Below, piece by piece: positions 36,961 to 46,602 of a stretch of DNA of 64,000 nucleotides; position 1 is the first letter of the stretch, and each line of letters begins with the position of its first letter. A program made the translations under genes and the position numbers. Source of the stretch: Pseudomonas viciae (lineage in GTDB: Bacteria > Pseudomonadota > Gammaproteobacteria > Pseudomonadales > Pseudomonadaceae); assembly GCF_004786035.1 (NCBI RefSeq), contig NZ_CP035088.1, forward strand, positions 6,533,001 to 6,597,000. Reading direction: 5' to 3'. A model generated the notes under the pieces. That model did no database searches, was not told the DNA's origin, and worked only from the letters and a program-made list of their open reading frames with translations.

Positions 36961-37082
36961 CCAGATACACCTCTAAAAAATCCCGGCAAGCATACCGCTT
37001 TTACTGATGGCACATTGCCAAAAACCTTCAGTCACGCCGGGACTCTTCGTTCGCGGGGTGCTGCTTTCAATTAAAAAGACCA

Positions 37083-37119
37083 CAAAAAAAAGCCCGACCA
37101 GAAGGCCGGGCGCTTTTCT
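37083..37119 (-). terminator. Rho-independent terminator of pst-phoU
   Basis: AAGCCCGACC-AGAA-GGCCGGGCGCTT, with eight T after it on the minus strand, ten bases after the phoU stop. Confidence 0.92.
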
Positions 37120-37128
37120 CGGGCAATC

Positions 37129-37890
37129 TTACTTATCGTCAGTTTCGCCAGGAACATTAGCAGTTTCGGACAGGGTGCCCTCAACTTCTTCTTTCATTCG
37201 CTTGAGCCCCAAATGCCGCACATCGGTGCCGCGCACCAGATAGATCACAAGTTCCGAGATGTTGCGTGCATGATCGCCGATACGCTCCAGGGAACGCAGC
37301 ACCCAGATGATGCTCAGTACCCGGGAGATGGAGCGTGGGTCTTCCATCATGTAGGTCGCCAGCTCGCGCAGGGCGGTCTTGTATTCGCGGTCGATGATCT
37401 TGTCGTACTGGGCCACCGACAACGCCAGGTCGGCATCGAAGCGGGCAAAGGCGTCCAGCGCATCGCGGACCATGTTGCGCACCTGGTCGCCAATGTGGCG
37501 AACCTCGACATAACCGCGCGGCGCTTCGCCTTCTTCACACAACTGAATGGCACGGCGGGCGATCTTGGTGGCTTCGTCGCCGATCCGCTCAAGGTCGATG
37601 ACCGACTTGGAAATGCTGATGATCAGGCGCAGGTCGGAAGCGGCCGGTTGACGACGGGCCAGGATGCGCAGGCACTCCTCGTCAATGTTGCGCTCCATCT
37701 GGTTGATCTGGTCGTCGATCTCGCGCACCTGCTGGGCCAGGCCCGAATCGGCCTCGATCAGCGCGGTCACCGCGTCGTTGACCTGCTTTTCCACCAGCCC
37801 GCCCATGGCCAGCAGGTGGCTGCGCACCTCCTCAAGCTCGGCGTTGAACTGGGCGGAAATGTGGTGAGTAAGGCCTTCCTTCGAAATCAT
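37129..37890 (-). CDS. phoU: Phosphate transport system regulator
   Basis: 253 residues from ATG 37890 (GGAG eight bases upstream; a longer frame has no such site). Two PhoU helical repeats, each with the E/DxxxD metal-binding pattern (DLERIGDEATKIARRA and SLERIGDHARNISE). Peripheral inner-membrane protein linking PstSCAB to PhoR inhibition. Last gene of the pst operon, followed by its terminator. Confidence 0.97.
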   Translation of the reverse strand: MISKEGLTHHISAQFNAELEEVRSHLLAMGGLVEKQVNDAVTALIEADSGLAQQVREIDDQINQMERNIDEECLRILARRQPAASDLRLIISISKSVIDLERIGDEATKIARRAIQLCEEGEAPRGYVEVRHIGDQVRNMVRDALDAFARFDADLALSVAQYDKIIDREYKTALRELATYMMEDPRSISRVLSIIWVLRSLERIGDHARNISELVIYLVRGTDVRHLGLKRMKEEVEGTLSETANVPGETDDK

Positions 37891-37910
37891 CTTGTTCGCT
37901 CCGCGAAAGT

Positions 37911-37938
37911 TGCAAGCTTCAAGCTGCAAGCTTCAAGC
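37911..37938. repeat. Tandem 14-base repeat between phoU and pstB
   Basis: TGCAAGCTTCAAGC occurs twice in direct tandem in the 105-base pstB-phoU gap. The unit is partly self-complementary (AAGCTT), so it can fold. Confidence 0.9.
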
Positions 37939-37995
37939 AGTTAAATGTTGATCCTGATCGCACCGCCTCGGTCCTGCGGCTTGCAGCGACCTCGA

Positions 37996-38829
37996 CTAGC
38001 CGTAACGACCGGTAATGTAGTCCTCGGTCTGCTTCTTGGCCGGATTGGTGAACAGGGTATCGGTGTCGCCGAATTCCACCAGTTTGCCCATGTACATGAA
38101 CGCGGTGTAGTCCGAAACCCGCGCCGCCTGTTGCATGTTGTGGGTCACGATGACGATGGTGAACTTGGACTTGAGCTCGTAGATCAGCTCTTCGACTTTC
38201 AGCGTCGAGATCGGGTCCAAGGCCGAGCAAGGTTCGTCGAGCAGCAAGACTTCCGGCTCCACGGCGATGGTGCGGGCAATCACCAGACGCTGCTGCTGAC
38301 CGCCGGACAAACCCAGCGCCGACTCATGCAGGCGGTCCTTGACCTCGTCCCACAACGCCGCGCCCTTGAGGGCCCACTCTACGGCTTCGTCGAGGATGCG
38401 CTTCTTGTTGATGCCCTGGATGCGCAAACCATAGACCACGTTCTCGTAGATGGTTTTCGGAAACGGGTTGGGCTTCTGGAACACCATGCCCACGCGACGA
38501 CGCAGCTCGGCCACGTCTTCGCCCTTGCGGTAGATGTTGTTGCCGTAGAGGTTGATTTCACCCTCGACGCGGCAACCGTCCACCAGGTCGTTCATGCGGT
38601 TGAAGGTGCGCAGCAAGGTCGACTTGCCGCAGCCCGACGGACCGATGAACGCGGTGACGCGCTGTTTCGGGATGTTCAGGCTGACGTCATACAACGCCTG
38701 CTTCTGGCCGTAGAACAGGTTCAGGCCGGGCACTTCGATGGCGACGGTTTCCTGAGCCAGGTCCAGGCTCTGCTTGTCGCGGCCCAGGGCCGACATGTTG
38801 ATGCCGCGTGCTTGTACTTCGTGTTGCAT
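37996..38829 (-). CDS. pstB: Phosphate ABC transporter ATP-binding protein
   Basis: 277 residues: Walker [11 protein letters not shown]-loop [16 protein letters not shown], signature [13 protein letters not shown], Walker [14 protein letters not shown] and the switch His in IVTHNMQQA. Powers phosphate uptake with PstA and PstC. The N-terminal extension of about 25 residues before VPGLNLFYG is normal for Pseudomonas. A BIME separates it from pstA within the operon. Confidence 0.98.
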   Translation of the reverse strand: MQHEVQARGINMSALGRDKQSLDLAQETVAIEVPGLNLFYGQKQALYDVSLNIPKQRVTAFIGPSGCGKSTLLRTFNRMNDLVDGCRVEGEINLYGNNIYRKGEDVAELRRRVGMVFQKPNPFPKTIYENVVYGLRIQGINKKRILDEAVEWALKGAALWDEVKDRLHESALGLSGGQQQRLVIARTIAVEPEVLLLDEPCSALDPISTLKVEELIYELKSKFTIVIVTHNMQQAARVSDYTAFMYMGKLVEFGDTDTLFTNPAKKQTEDYITGRYG

Positions 38830-38896
38830 GGGAGGCTCCCTGTGCTAACAAATTCGGTTCGTTGGCCGCTGAGCGGCAATGCCATTCGGTGTACTT

Positions 38897-38985
38897 GTGG
38901 AAGCGGGCTTGCTCGCGAAAGCGGTGTGTCAGCTTGCATCTGTGCTGAATGTGCCGCCGTCTTCGCGAGCAAGCCCGCTCCCACA
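38897..38985. repeat. BIME inside the pst operon (pstA-pstB gap)
   Basis: GTGGAAGCGGGCTTGCTCGCGA and TCGCGAGCAAGCCCGCTCCCAC are inverted about 45 bases apart, within the 162-base pstA-pstB gap. In a transcript this would form a long stable stem between two operon cistrons. Confidence 0.9.
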
Positions 38986-38991
38986 TGGAAA

Positions 38992-40662
38992 TCAGCTATC
39001 CAGTGCTTTGTACTTCTCGCGCAGGTGGTTACGGATCCACACCGCCGACAGGTTGAGCGTGGCGATCACCAGCACCAGCAACAGCGCCGTGGCGTACACC
39101 AGCGGGCGTGCCGCTTCGACGTTCGGGCTCTGGAAGCCCACGTCATAGATGTGGAAGCCCAAGTGCATGATCTTCTGGTCCAGGTGCAGGTACGGGTAGT
39201 TGCCGTCCAACGGCAGCGACGGGGCCAGTTTCACCACACCCACCAGCATCAGCGGCGCCACTTCACCCGCGGCGCGGGCCACGGCGAGGATCATGCCGGT
39301 CATCATCGCCGGGCTCGCCATGGGCAGGACGATTTTCCACAGCGTCTCGGCCTTGGTCGCGCCCAGGGCCAGGGAGCCTTCACGCACGGTACGCGGGATC
39401 CGCGCCAGGCCCTCTTCGGTGGCCACGATCACCACCGGCACCGCCAGCAGCGCCAGGGTCAACGAGGCCCAGAGCAGGCCTGGGGTACCAAATGTCGGCG
39501 CCGGCAGGGCTTCGGGGAAGAACAGACGGTCAACCGAGCCGCCCAGTACATAGACGAAGAAGCCCAGGCCGAACACGCCGTAAACGATGGCCGGCACCCC
39601 CGCCAGGTTATTCACCGCAATGCGGATCAGGCGAGTCATCGGCCCCTGGCGGGCGTATTCGCGCAGGTAAACCGCTGCCAGCACGCCGAATGGCGTCACG
39701 ATCATCGCCATGATCAGGGTCATCATCACCGTGCCGAAAATCGCCGGGAAAATCCCGCCCTCAGTGTTGGCTTCACGTGGGTCGTCGCTGAGGAACTCCC
39801 AGACCTTACTGAAATAGAAGCCGATCTTGGCGAAGGTGCCCATACCGTTCGGCTGGTAGGCGTGCACCACTTTACCGATGTCGATTTCCACTTCTTTGCC
39901 GTTGGCATCGCGTGCGGTCAGGCTGTCACGATTGAACTGCGCATGCAGGTCGGCGAGGCGGACTTCAATGTCCTTGTAACGGGCAGTGTATTCAGCCCGT
40001 TCGCTTTCCAGGTCTGCTTGTGCGGCGGCATCGAGCTTGCCCGCCAACTCCAGTTTGCGGCCATGCAGACGGACGCGTTCCAGGCCGGCGTTGATCGCGC
40101 CGATGTCGACTTTTTCCAAGGTCTTGAGATCGGCGGCCAACTGGTTGACCCGTTGTATACGGGCCTGCAGTTGCGGCCAGGCAGCCTCGCCTTCGGCGAT
40201 GACCTTGCCTTGCTCCTTGACGTTGACCAGGTAACCGTAGAAGTTGCCCCACTCACGTCGCTCCAGGGCCATCAGCTCTGGCGGGGTCGTCTGGTTGGTC
40301 AACCAGTCGCCAACGATCCAGGTGAAGTCGGTGCCGTTCAGGTCCCGGTTGCCGACCTTGATCAGCTCGCGGGTCATGAACTCGGGGCCTTCGTCCGGCA
40401 CCGGCAGGCCGGCACTTTTCAGGCGTTCACGAGGCACTTCTTCTTTCTGCACCACTTCGCCGACCACCAAGTGCGCAGGCATGCCCGGCACGTTGTAGTT
40501 AGCGTGGATCAGGTCCGCCGGCCAGAAGTGGCCCAGACCGCGCACGGCAATCACCGCCAGCAGGCCAATGGTCATGATGACCGCGATGGACACCGCACCA
40601 CCGCTGATCCAGACGCCGGGGGCGCCGCTCTTGAACCATCCTTTCAGGGAGTTCTGTTTCAC
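38992..40662 (-). CDS. pstA: Phosphate ABC transporter permease PstA (extended)
   Basis: 556 residues, nearly twice the E. coli length. A first membrane helix near residue 20-45 is followed by a hydrophilic region of about 250 residues with coiled-coil character (about 150-240), then the usual permease core with the EAA-type loop EEGLARIPRTVREGSLALGA and five or six helices. The long periplasmic insert is typical of Pseudomonas PstA; its role is unknown. Lies 15 bases after pstC. Confidence 0.95.
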   Translation of the reverse strand: MKQNSLKGWFKSGAPGVWISGGAVSIAVIMTIGLLAVIAVRGLGHFWPADLIHANYNVPGMPAHLVVGEVVQKEEVPRERLKSAGLPVPDEGPEFMTRELIKVGNRDLNGTDFTWIVGDWLTNQTTPPELMALERREWGNFYGYLVNVKEQGKVIAEGEAAWPQLQARIQRVNQLAADLKTLEKVDIGAINAGLERVRLHGRKLELAGKLDAAAQADLESERAEYTARYKDIEVRLADLHAQFNRDSLTARDANGKEVEIDIGKVVHAYQPNGMGTFAKIGFYFSKVWEFLSDDPREANTEGGIFPAIFGTVMMTLIMAMIVTPFGVLAAVYLREYARQGPMTRLIRIAVNNLAGVPAIVYGVFGLGFFVYVLGGSVDRLFFPEALPAPTFGTPGLLWASLTLALLAVPVVIVATEEGLARIPRTVREGSLALGATKAETLWKIVLPMASPAMMTGMILAVARAAGEVAPLMLVGVVKLAPSLPLDGNYPYLHLDQKIMHLGFHIYDVGFQSPNVEAARPLVYATALLLVLVIATLNLSAVWIRNHLREKYKALDS

Positions 40663-40677
40663 AGACTTCTACCTTTC

Positions 40678-42963
40678 TTAAAGCGACGAATATTTCTTGC
40701 GCAGACGCTGACGGATCAGCTCGGCGAGGGTGTTCATGACGAAGGTGAACAACAGCAGCACCAGTGCCGACAGGAACAACACGCGGTAATGGCTGCCGCC
40801 GACTTCCGATTCCGGCATTTCCACCGCCACGTTGGCCGCCAGGGTGCGCAGACCTTCGAACAGGTTCATTTCCATGACCGGCGTATTACCGGTGGCCATC
40901 AGCACGATCATGGTCTCGCCGACCGCCCGGCCCATGCCGATCATCAGCGCCGAGAAGATGCCCGGGCTGGCGGTGAGGATCACCACGCGGGTCATGGTCT
41001 GCCACGGCGTGGCACCGAGGGCCAGTGAGCCCAGGGTCAGACCGCGCGGCACGCTGAACACAGCGTCTTCGGCAATGGAGTAGATGTTCGGGATAACCGC
41101 AAAGCCCATTGCCAGGCCAACCACCAGGGCGTTGCGCTGGTCGTAGGTGATGCCCAGGTCATGGGAAATCCACATGCGCATGTCGCCGCCGAAGAACCAG
41201 GCTTCCATGTACGGGCTCATGTACAGCGAGAGCCAGCCCACGAACAGGATCACCGGAATCAGCATCGCGCTTTCCCAGCCTTCCGGCACCTTCAGGCGGA
41301 TCGACTCGGGCAGGCGGCTGAAGACAAAACCGGCCACCAGGATGCCAATCGGCAGCAGCATCAGCAGACTGAAGATGCCCGGCAGATGCCCTTCGACGTA
41401 CGGCGCCAGGAACAGGCCGGCGAAGAAACCGAGGATCACCGTCGGCATCGCCTCCATCAGCTCGATCACCGGCTTGACCTTGCGACGCATGCCCGGAGCC
41501 ATGAAGTACGCGGTGTAGATCGCCGCGGCAACCGCCAGTGGCGCGGCCAGCAGCATTGCGTAGAACGCGGCTTTCAGGGTACCGAAGGTCAGCGGCGAGA
41601 GGCTCAGCTTGGGTTCGAAGTCGGTGTTGGCGGCGGTCGATTGCCAGACGTATTTAGGCTCGTCGTAGTTTTCGTACCAGACCTTGCTCCACAACGAGCT
41701 CCACGAAACTTCCGGGTGCGGGTTTTCCAGCAGCAGCGGTTGCAGCTTGCCGCCCTGCTCCACGATCAGGCGGTTGGCCCGTGGCGACATGCCGAACAGA
41801 CCCTCGCCTTCGATCACCTGATCCACCAGCAAGGTGCGGTGGGCGGTACTGTGGAACACGCCGAGCTTGCCGGATGCGTCAAGGGCGACGAAGCCTTTGC
41901 GGCGTTCTTCGGCGCTGATCTCGACGATGGGCGCGCTGCCCATCTGGAAGGTACGAATCTGTTTGAAGCGCAGCTCGCCGTCTGGGTCGCGGGCCATGAA
42001 CCACTGGGCCAGGCCGCCTGTGGAGTCGCCAACGATCAGCGAAATCCCGCCCACCAACTGGGTCGTGGCGGTGACTTGGGCGTCACCGTTTTCCAGCAGT
42101 TTGTAACGACCGTTGAGGCTCTTTTCCCGCAGGCTGAACACGTCGGCCTGGGCACGACCGTTGATCACGTACAGCCATTGCTGACGCGGGTCGACGAAGA
42201 TGTTCTTTACAGGCTCGGTCATCTGCGGCAGCTCGATACGCGTCTGCTCGTTGGTGACTTCACCGGTCATCATGTTTTCTTCGCTGGAGAGCGACAGAAC
42301 ATACAACTGGGCACCGCTGGAACCGGCAAGCAGCAGGGTCGAATCGGTGGCATTGAGGCTGACATGCTCCAAGGGCATGCCCTGCTCGTTCAAGGCAATT
42401 GGCGTCTCGCCGTAAGGGTATTCGATAGCCGGCGAGATGGTTTTCTTACCGTCCGGATAGCTGACCTTATAGGTATGACGGAACACCAGGGCCTGGCCAT
42501 TGGACAGGCCGACCACTACCAGTGGGCTACCGGGCTGGTCTTCGCCGATGGAGGCCACGCTGACACCGGCCGGAATCGGCAGGTCGACACGACGCAGCTG
42601 CGCACCGCTGTCGATGTCGAAGAACAGCGCCTGCCCCTTGTCGGAAACCCGCATCGCCACCTGATTCTGCTCTTCGATAGCGATCATCAGCGGTTTGCCG
42701 GCGTCTTGCATCCAGGCCGGAGCGATCGAGTCCTTGGCGGTCAGGTCCGCACCTTGGAACAGCGGGACGACCACATAAGCCAGGAAGAAGAAGATCAGGG
42801 TAATGGCCGCCAGAACAGCGAGGCCGCCAATCAGGACGTACCAGCGGGTCAGGCGATCCTTGAGCGCACGAATACGGCGCTTGCGTTGCAGCTCAGGCGT
42901 ATTGAAGTCAATGCGCTTAGGAGGGGAAGTCGTAGTCATTGTGGAGTTGGCCAGATCATTCAT
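40678..42963 (-). CDS. pstC: Phosphate ABC transporter permease PstC (extended)
   Basis: 761 residues from ATG 42963 (AGGG upstream; GTG at 42969 is an alternative). One N-terminal helix (about 45-70), then a periplasmic domain of about 380 residues that looks beta-propeller-like (repeated S-L-x-x-G and F-D-I-D-S-G patterns), then the permease core with EDAVFSVPRGLTLGSLALGA. Much longer than the E. coli protein (about 320). It has its own Pho box directly upstream in addition to the one before pstS. Confidence 0.95.
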   Translation of the reverse strand: MNDLANSTMTTTSPPKRIDFNTPELQRKRRIRALKDRLTRWYVLIGGLAVLAAITLIFFFLAYVVVPLFQGADLTAKDSIAPAWMQDAGKPLMIAIEEQNQVAMRVSDKGQALFFDIDSGAQLRRVDLPIPAGVSVASIGEDQPGSPLVVVGLSNGQALVFRHTYKVSYPDGKKTISPAIEYPYGETPIALNEQGMPLEHVSLNATDSTLLLAGSSGAQLYVLSLSSEENMMTGEVTNEQTRIELPQMTEPVKNIFVDPRQQWLYVINGRAQADVFSLREKSLNGRYKLLENGDAQVTATTQLVGGISLIVGDSTGGLAQWFMARDPDGELRFKQIRTFQMGSAPIVEISAEERRKGFVALDASGKLGVFHSTAHRTLLVDQVIEGEGLFGMSPRANRLIVEQGGKLQPLLLENPHPEVSWSSLWSKVWYENYDEPKYVWQSTAANTDFEPKLSLSPLTFGTLKAAFYAMLLAAPLAVAAAIYTAYFMAPGMRRKVKPVIELMEAMPTVILGFFAGLFLAPYVEGHLPGIFSLLMLLPIGILVAGFVFSRLPESIRLKVPEGWESAMLIPVILFVGWLSLYMSPYMEAWFFGGDMRMWISHDLGITYDQRNALVVGLAMGFAVIPNIYSIAEDAVFSVPRGLTLGSLALGATPWQTMTRVVILTASPGIFSALMIGMGRAVGETMIVLMATGNTPVMEMNLFEGLRTLAANVAVEMPESEVGGSHYRVLFLSALVLLLFTFVMNTLAELIRQRLRKKYSSL

Positions 42964-42985
42964 GCGCACACCCTAGCGATCCTGT

Positions 42986-43003
42986 ATGACAGAAAGATGA
43001 CAA
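42986..43003 (-). promoter_or_regulatory. Pho box upstream of pstC
   Basis: On the minus strand TTGTCAT-CTTT-CTGTCAT, matching the PhoB consensus at 13 of 14 half-site positions, about 23 bases before the pstC ATG. This suggests an internal PhoB-controlled promoter for pstCAB-phoU. Confidence 0.85.
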
Positions 43004-43062
43004 TGCAGTGACGCAACAAATCCGCCGCCGAGAGTATCGGCAGCGGACAGGAATTTTGGGGT

Positions 43063-43143
43063 GTGGGAGCAGGCTAGCTCGCCGGGTCAGTCAACATCCG
43101 TGTTGAATGCACTGACCGCGTCGCGAGCAAGCTCGCTCCCACA
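43063..43143. repeat. BIME in the pstS-pstC gap
   Basis: GTGGGAGCAGGCTAGCTCGC and GCGAGCAAGCTCGCTCCCAC flank an inner dyad, GGGTCAGTCAACAT / GTGTTGAATGCACTGACC. It lies between the pstS stop and the pstC Pho box. Confidence 0.9.
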
Positions 43144-43173
43144 AGAGTCCGGACTTTGGCCCGGGCTCAGGTG

Positions 43174-44172
43174 TTACTTCTTGGCGACGTTGCCGCCTTC
43201 CGACAGACCCAGGTCAGCCAGTGCCTTGGCGGCTACTTTGGCTGGCAGCGGGATGTAGCCGTCCTTGACCACAACTTCCTGGCCTTGCTTGGACAGGATC
43301 AGCTTCACGAACTCAGCTTCCAGCGGAGCCAGAGGCTTGTTCGGCGCCTTGTTGACGTAAACGTAGAGGAAGCGCGACAGCGGGTACTTGCCGTTCAGGG
43401 CGTTTTCTTCGGTGTCTTCAACGAACTCAGTGCTGCCTTTCTTGGCCAGGGCCACGGTCTTCACGCTGGCGGTCTTGTAGCCGATGCCCGAGTAACCGAC
43501 GCCGTTCAGCGAAGAGCTGATCGACTGCACGACCGAAGCCGAGCCTGGTTGTTCGTTGACGTTTGGCTTGTAGTCGCCTTTGCACAGGGCTTCTTCCTTG
43601 AAGTAGCCGTAGGTACCGGATACCGAGTTACGACCGAACAGTTGAACCGGCTTGTTGGCCAGGTCGCCGGTCACGCCCAGGTCACCCCAGGTTTTCACGT
43701 CGGTTTTACCGCCGCACAGACGAGTGGACGAGAAAATCGCGTCGACCTGTTCCATGGTCAGGTGCTTGATCGGGTTGTCCTTGTGTACGAATACAGCCAG
43801 GGCGTCCACGGCAACCGGGATGGCGGTAGGCTTGTAACCGTACTTGGTTTCGAAAGCCTGCAGCTCGTTGTCCTTCATCTTGCGGCTCATCGGGCCCAGG
43901 TTGGCAGTGCCTTCGGTGAGTGCGGGCGGCGCGGTGGAGGAACCGGCAGCTTGAATCTGGATGTTTACGTTCGGGTATTCTTTCTTGTAGTGCTCAGCCC
44001 ACAAGGTCATCAGGTTGGCCAGGGTATCGGAGCCGACGCTGGACAGGTTGCCCGACACACCAGTGGTCTTGGTGTAGCTCGGGATCGCAGGGTCAACAGC
44101 GGCAACCGCGTTGGCAGTCGCAACGCCAGCAGCGACAAAAGTCATTGCCGCCATCAAACGCTTCAGTTTCAT
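43174..44172 (-). CDS. pstS: Periplasmic phosphate-binding protein
   Basis: 332 residues with a signal peptide (cleavage near ANAVAA, about residue 25). Phosphate-binding loops [19 protein letters not shown] and [13 protein letters not shown] are present. First gene of pstSCAB-phoU, with a Pho box upstream. It is likely the most abundant protein of the set, since a BIME follows and pstC has a second Pho box. Confidence 0.97.
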   Translation of the reverse strand: MKLKRLMAAMTFVAAGVATANAVAAVDPAIPSYTKTTGVSGNLSSVGSDTLANLMTLWAEHYKKEYPNVNIQIQAAGSSTAPPALTEGTANLGPMSRKMKDNELQAFETKYGYKPTAIPVAVDALAVFVHKDNPIKHLTMEQVDAIFSSTRLCGGKTDVKTWGDLGVTGDLANKPVQLFGRNSVSGTYGYFKEEALCKGDYKPNVNEQPGSASVVQSISSSLNGVGYSGIGYKTASVKTVALAKKGSTEFVEDTEENALNGKYPLSRFLYVYVNKAPNKPLAPLEAEFVKLILSKQGQEVVVKDGYIPLPAKVAAKALADLGLSEGGNVAKK

Positions 44173-44238
44173 GCCTTACTCCTAGCAGATAGGGTGTGTT
44201 AAGTCGGCCAAAGTATCTGTAAGCCGTGTGAACACTCT

Positions 44239-44256
44239 ATGGCTGAAATATGACAA
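44239..44256 (-). promoter_or_regulatory. Pho box upstream of pstS
   Basis: On the minus strand TTGTCAT-ATTT-CAGCCAT, two 7-base half-sites with the 4-base AT-rich spacer, 67 bases before the pstS ATG. A further CATCCAA just before it may be an extra half-site. Confidence 0.75.
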
Positions 44257-44351
44257 TTGGATGAAAGGCCAGCATTGAGTTCTACAACGTGATTGGCACC
44301 AATAAAAGAGTCAGGCGAAAGACCCGCTCATTTACAGAGACGAATGACTCC

Positions 44352-44422
44352 GTAGCGAGGGAGCTTGCTCCCGCTTGAGCGCGTAGCGCTCACAAAAAAG
44401 GCTGCTGCGCAGCCTCGCCACA
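44352..44422. repeat. REP-like hairpins downstream of the MHS transporter
   Basis: GCGAGGGAGCTTGCTCCCGC, GAGCGCGTAGCGCTC and GGCTGCTGCGCAGCC are three hairpins in a row, ending 38 bases before the transporter's stop codon. They may help end its transcript. Confidence 0.75.
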
Positions 44423-44459
44423 ATGAATCACACCCACCTTAAGTGAACGATATTGGCGC

Positions 44460-45758
44460 CTAGCGCCCCTTCTTCCAAAGATAAGCACCCACCGCAATCC
44501 CGATACCGCAGATCACCGCCACGTAATAGGCCGGTCCCAGTGGGCTCTCCTTGAGCAGCAACGTAACGATCATCGGGGTCAAGCCGCCGAAGATCGCGTA
44601 CGCCAGGTTGTAGGAGAACGACAGGCCGCTGAAGCGCACCACGGCCGGGAACGCCTTGACCATGACGTAGGGCACCGCGCCGATGGTGCCCACCAGCAGC
44701 CCGCTCAGGGCATAGAGCGGGAATAGCCACTCGGGGTGGTCGAACAGACAGTGGTAGAACGTCCAGGAGGTAATCAGCAGCAAAGTGCTGCCAAACACGA
44801 AGACCCGCCCGGCACCGAAACGGTCGGCCAGTACGCCGGAGCCGATGCAGCCAAAGCTCAGGAACACGATTGCCAGGCTGTTGGCCTGCAGCGCGGTAGT
44901 CGGGCTGAAGTGGTACACGGTCTGCAGCACGGTCGGGGTCATCAGGATGATCACGATGATCCCGGCCGACAACAGCCAGGTCAGCAGCATCGAAATGGCG
45001 ATGGCACCACGATGATCACGCAGCACGGCCCGCAGCGGCACTTCCTCGGCCAGGGCCTTGCGCAACTGCAGCTCGGCGAACACCGGGGTTTCGTGCAGCC
45101 AGCGGCGCAGGTACACCGAGAACAGGCCGAACACACCGCCCAGCAGGAATGGAATCCGCCAGGCGTAATCCGCCACTTCCACCGGCGTATAAATACTGTT
45201 GATGGCGGTGGCGACCAGCGAACCCAACAGGATTCCCGCCGTCAGGCCACACGTCAACGTGCCGCAGGCATAGCCGATGTGGCGCGCCGGAACATGTTCG
45301 GAAACGAATACCCAGGCCCCCGGCACTTCGCCGCCAATGGCCGCGCCCTGGATCACCCGCATCAGCAACAGCAGGATCGGCGCCCACATGCCGATCTGCG
45401 CGTAGGTCGGCAGCAGGCCCATGATCAGGGTCGGCACGGCCATCATGAAAATGCTCAGGGTGAACATTTTCTTGCGCCCCAGCAGGTCGCCGAAGTGGGC
45501 CATGATGATCCCGCCCAGCGGCCGGGCCAGGTAACCGGCGGCAAAAATGCCGAACGTCTGCATCAAGCGCAGCCATTCGGGCATTTCCGCGGGGAAAAAC
45601 AATTTGCCGACCACGGTGGCAAAGAACACGAAAATGATGAAATCGTAGAACTCCAGCGCACCGCCCAAGGCAGAAAGCGATAAGGTCTTGTAATCGTTGC
45701 GGGTCAACGGACGAGCGGGTTGTGCAGGTGTCGCTGTGCTCGAAGGCGCAGTGGTCAT
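44460..45758 (-). CDS. MHS-family MFS transporter
   Basis: 432 residues from ATG 45758. Twelve transmembrane segments with the metabolite:H+ symporter signatures: GALEFYDFIIFVFFATVVGK in helix 1, the loop HFGDLLGRKKMF and RVIQGAAIGGEVPGA in helix 4-5. Relatives import dicarboxylates, tricarboxylates or betaines; the substrate is undefined. Position next to pst matches PA5370; no Pho box is seen directly before it. Confidence 0.9.
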   Translation of the reverse strand: MTTAPSSTATPAQPARPLTRNDYKTLSLSALGGALEFYDFIIFVFFATVVGKLFFPAEMPEWLRLMQTFGIFAAGYLARPLGGIIMAHFGDLLGRKKMFTLSIFMMAVPTLIMGLLPTYAQIGMWAPILLLLMRVIQGAAIGGEVPGAWVFVSEHVPARHIGYACGTLTCGLTAGILLGSLVATAINSIYTPVEVADYAWRIPFLLGGVFGLFSVYLRRWLHETPVFAELQLRKALAEEVPLRAVLRDHRGAIAISMLLTWLLSAGIIVIILMTPTVLQTVYHFSPTTALQANSLAIVFLSFGCIGSGVLADRFGAGRVFVFGSTLLLITSWTFYHCLFDHPEWLFPLYALSGLLVGTIGAVPYVMVKAFPAVVRFSGLSFSYNLAYAIFGGLTPMIVTLLLKESPLGPAYYVAVICGIGIAVGAYLWKKGR

Positions 45759-46140
45759 GGCAAGGCTTCTCTTATTAGTCAGTTCCGCAACCCGACCGCG
45801 TGGGTAGGGCCTACGGCCTGTGGCGAGTTCGGCACGATAGCAAATTGTTCGAAAAAACACATAGAGGCGCGTAATTGACAGTCAAAATCAGAACCGAGTG
45901 GTCGTCTCGACGACTATCGCCCGATATACTCGCAATGTTGCAACACTCTGTAAGGGGTTGCTGTGCGAAAACGTCGTTGGTGGCGTAGTACCAGAACCAG
46001 CCGGTTTCGCAGAGTTTCCCTTTGGCACGCCTTTACGAAAAACGTGACGAACGTAGCATGTTCGGGCTGAATCGTTTTTTACAAAGACGGCTATTCACCT
46101 GCAACACAAGACAGCGTTACGGGTCAGAGGCACCCCCGGC
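45759..46140. other. 382-base gap without a supported gene
   Basis: Holds the promoters of the flanking genes. A hairpin CGAAC-N7-GTTCG near 46048, then GGCTGAATCG and six T (about 46073-46079), looks like a small-RNA or terminator end, but no promoter is convincing. A 36-codon basic reading frame (GTG at about 45963) has no other support. Confidence 0.4.
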
Positions 46141-46545
46141 ATGATAGAGCTCGAACAAGAAGATCCAATCCCGCAAGGCGACCTGGCCCTGCAAATCACC
46201 GCGCTCCCTCGCGAGACCAACGGCTTCGGCGATATTTTCGGCGGCTGGCTGGTGTCCCAGATGGACCTGGCCGGCACCGCAATGGCCAGTAAGGTGGCCG
46301 GCGGACGCGTGGCCACCGTCGCGATCGATCGCATGGCGTTCCTGGTACCGGTGGCGGTGGGTGCGCAGCTTTCCTTTTATACCCAGGCGCTGGAAATCGG
46401 CCGCAGCTCGATCCAGATGATGGTCGAGGTCTGGAGCGACGACCCGTTGTCCAGCGAATGGCGCAAGGTCACCGAAGCGGTGTTTGTGTTCGTCGCCATC
46501 GACGGCAGTGGCCGTACCCGCTCGGTTCCGCCGCGCGCGCGTTAA
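46141..46545 (+). CDS. Acyl-CoA thioesterase (YciA-type hotdog)
   Basis: 134 residues. The hotdog-fold motif GFGDIFGGWLVSQMDLAG (about 29-46), with catalytic Asp, is that of YciA-like thioesterases, which hydrolyse a range of acyl-CoAs in the cytosol. Residues VATVAIDRMAFLVPV form the second conserved strand. Followed after 57 bases by the mutarotase gene in the same direction. Confidence 0.9.
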   Translation: MIELEQEDPIPQGDLALQITALPRETNGFGDIFGGWLVSQMDLAGTAMASKVAGGRVATVAIDRMAFLVPVAVGAQLSFYTQALEIGRSSIQMMVEVWSDDPLSSEWRKVTEAVFVFVAIDGSGRTRSVPPRAR

Positions 46546-46602
46546 ACACCACGGCCGTTTTGCGGTCCATTGCAGTCCCTGTTCCTGAACGAGATTTGCA
46601 GC

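Noticed and set aside
37945..41028. A very long plus-strand open frame (over 1,000 codons) across pstB and pstA
   Set aside because: It is antisense to two clearly conserved genes, is rich in His/Gln/Arg as expected for a shadow of high-GC coding DNA, and has no recognisable domain.
45963..46073. A short basic reading frame in the gap before the thioesterase gene
   Set aside because: Only 36 codons, no ribosome-binding site worth noting and no known family.
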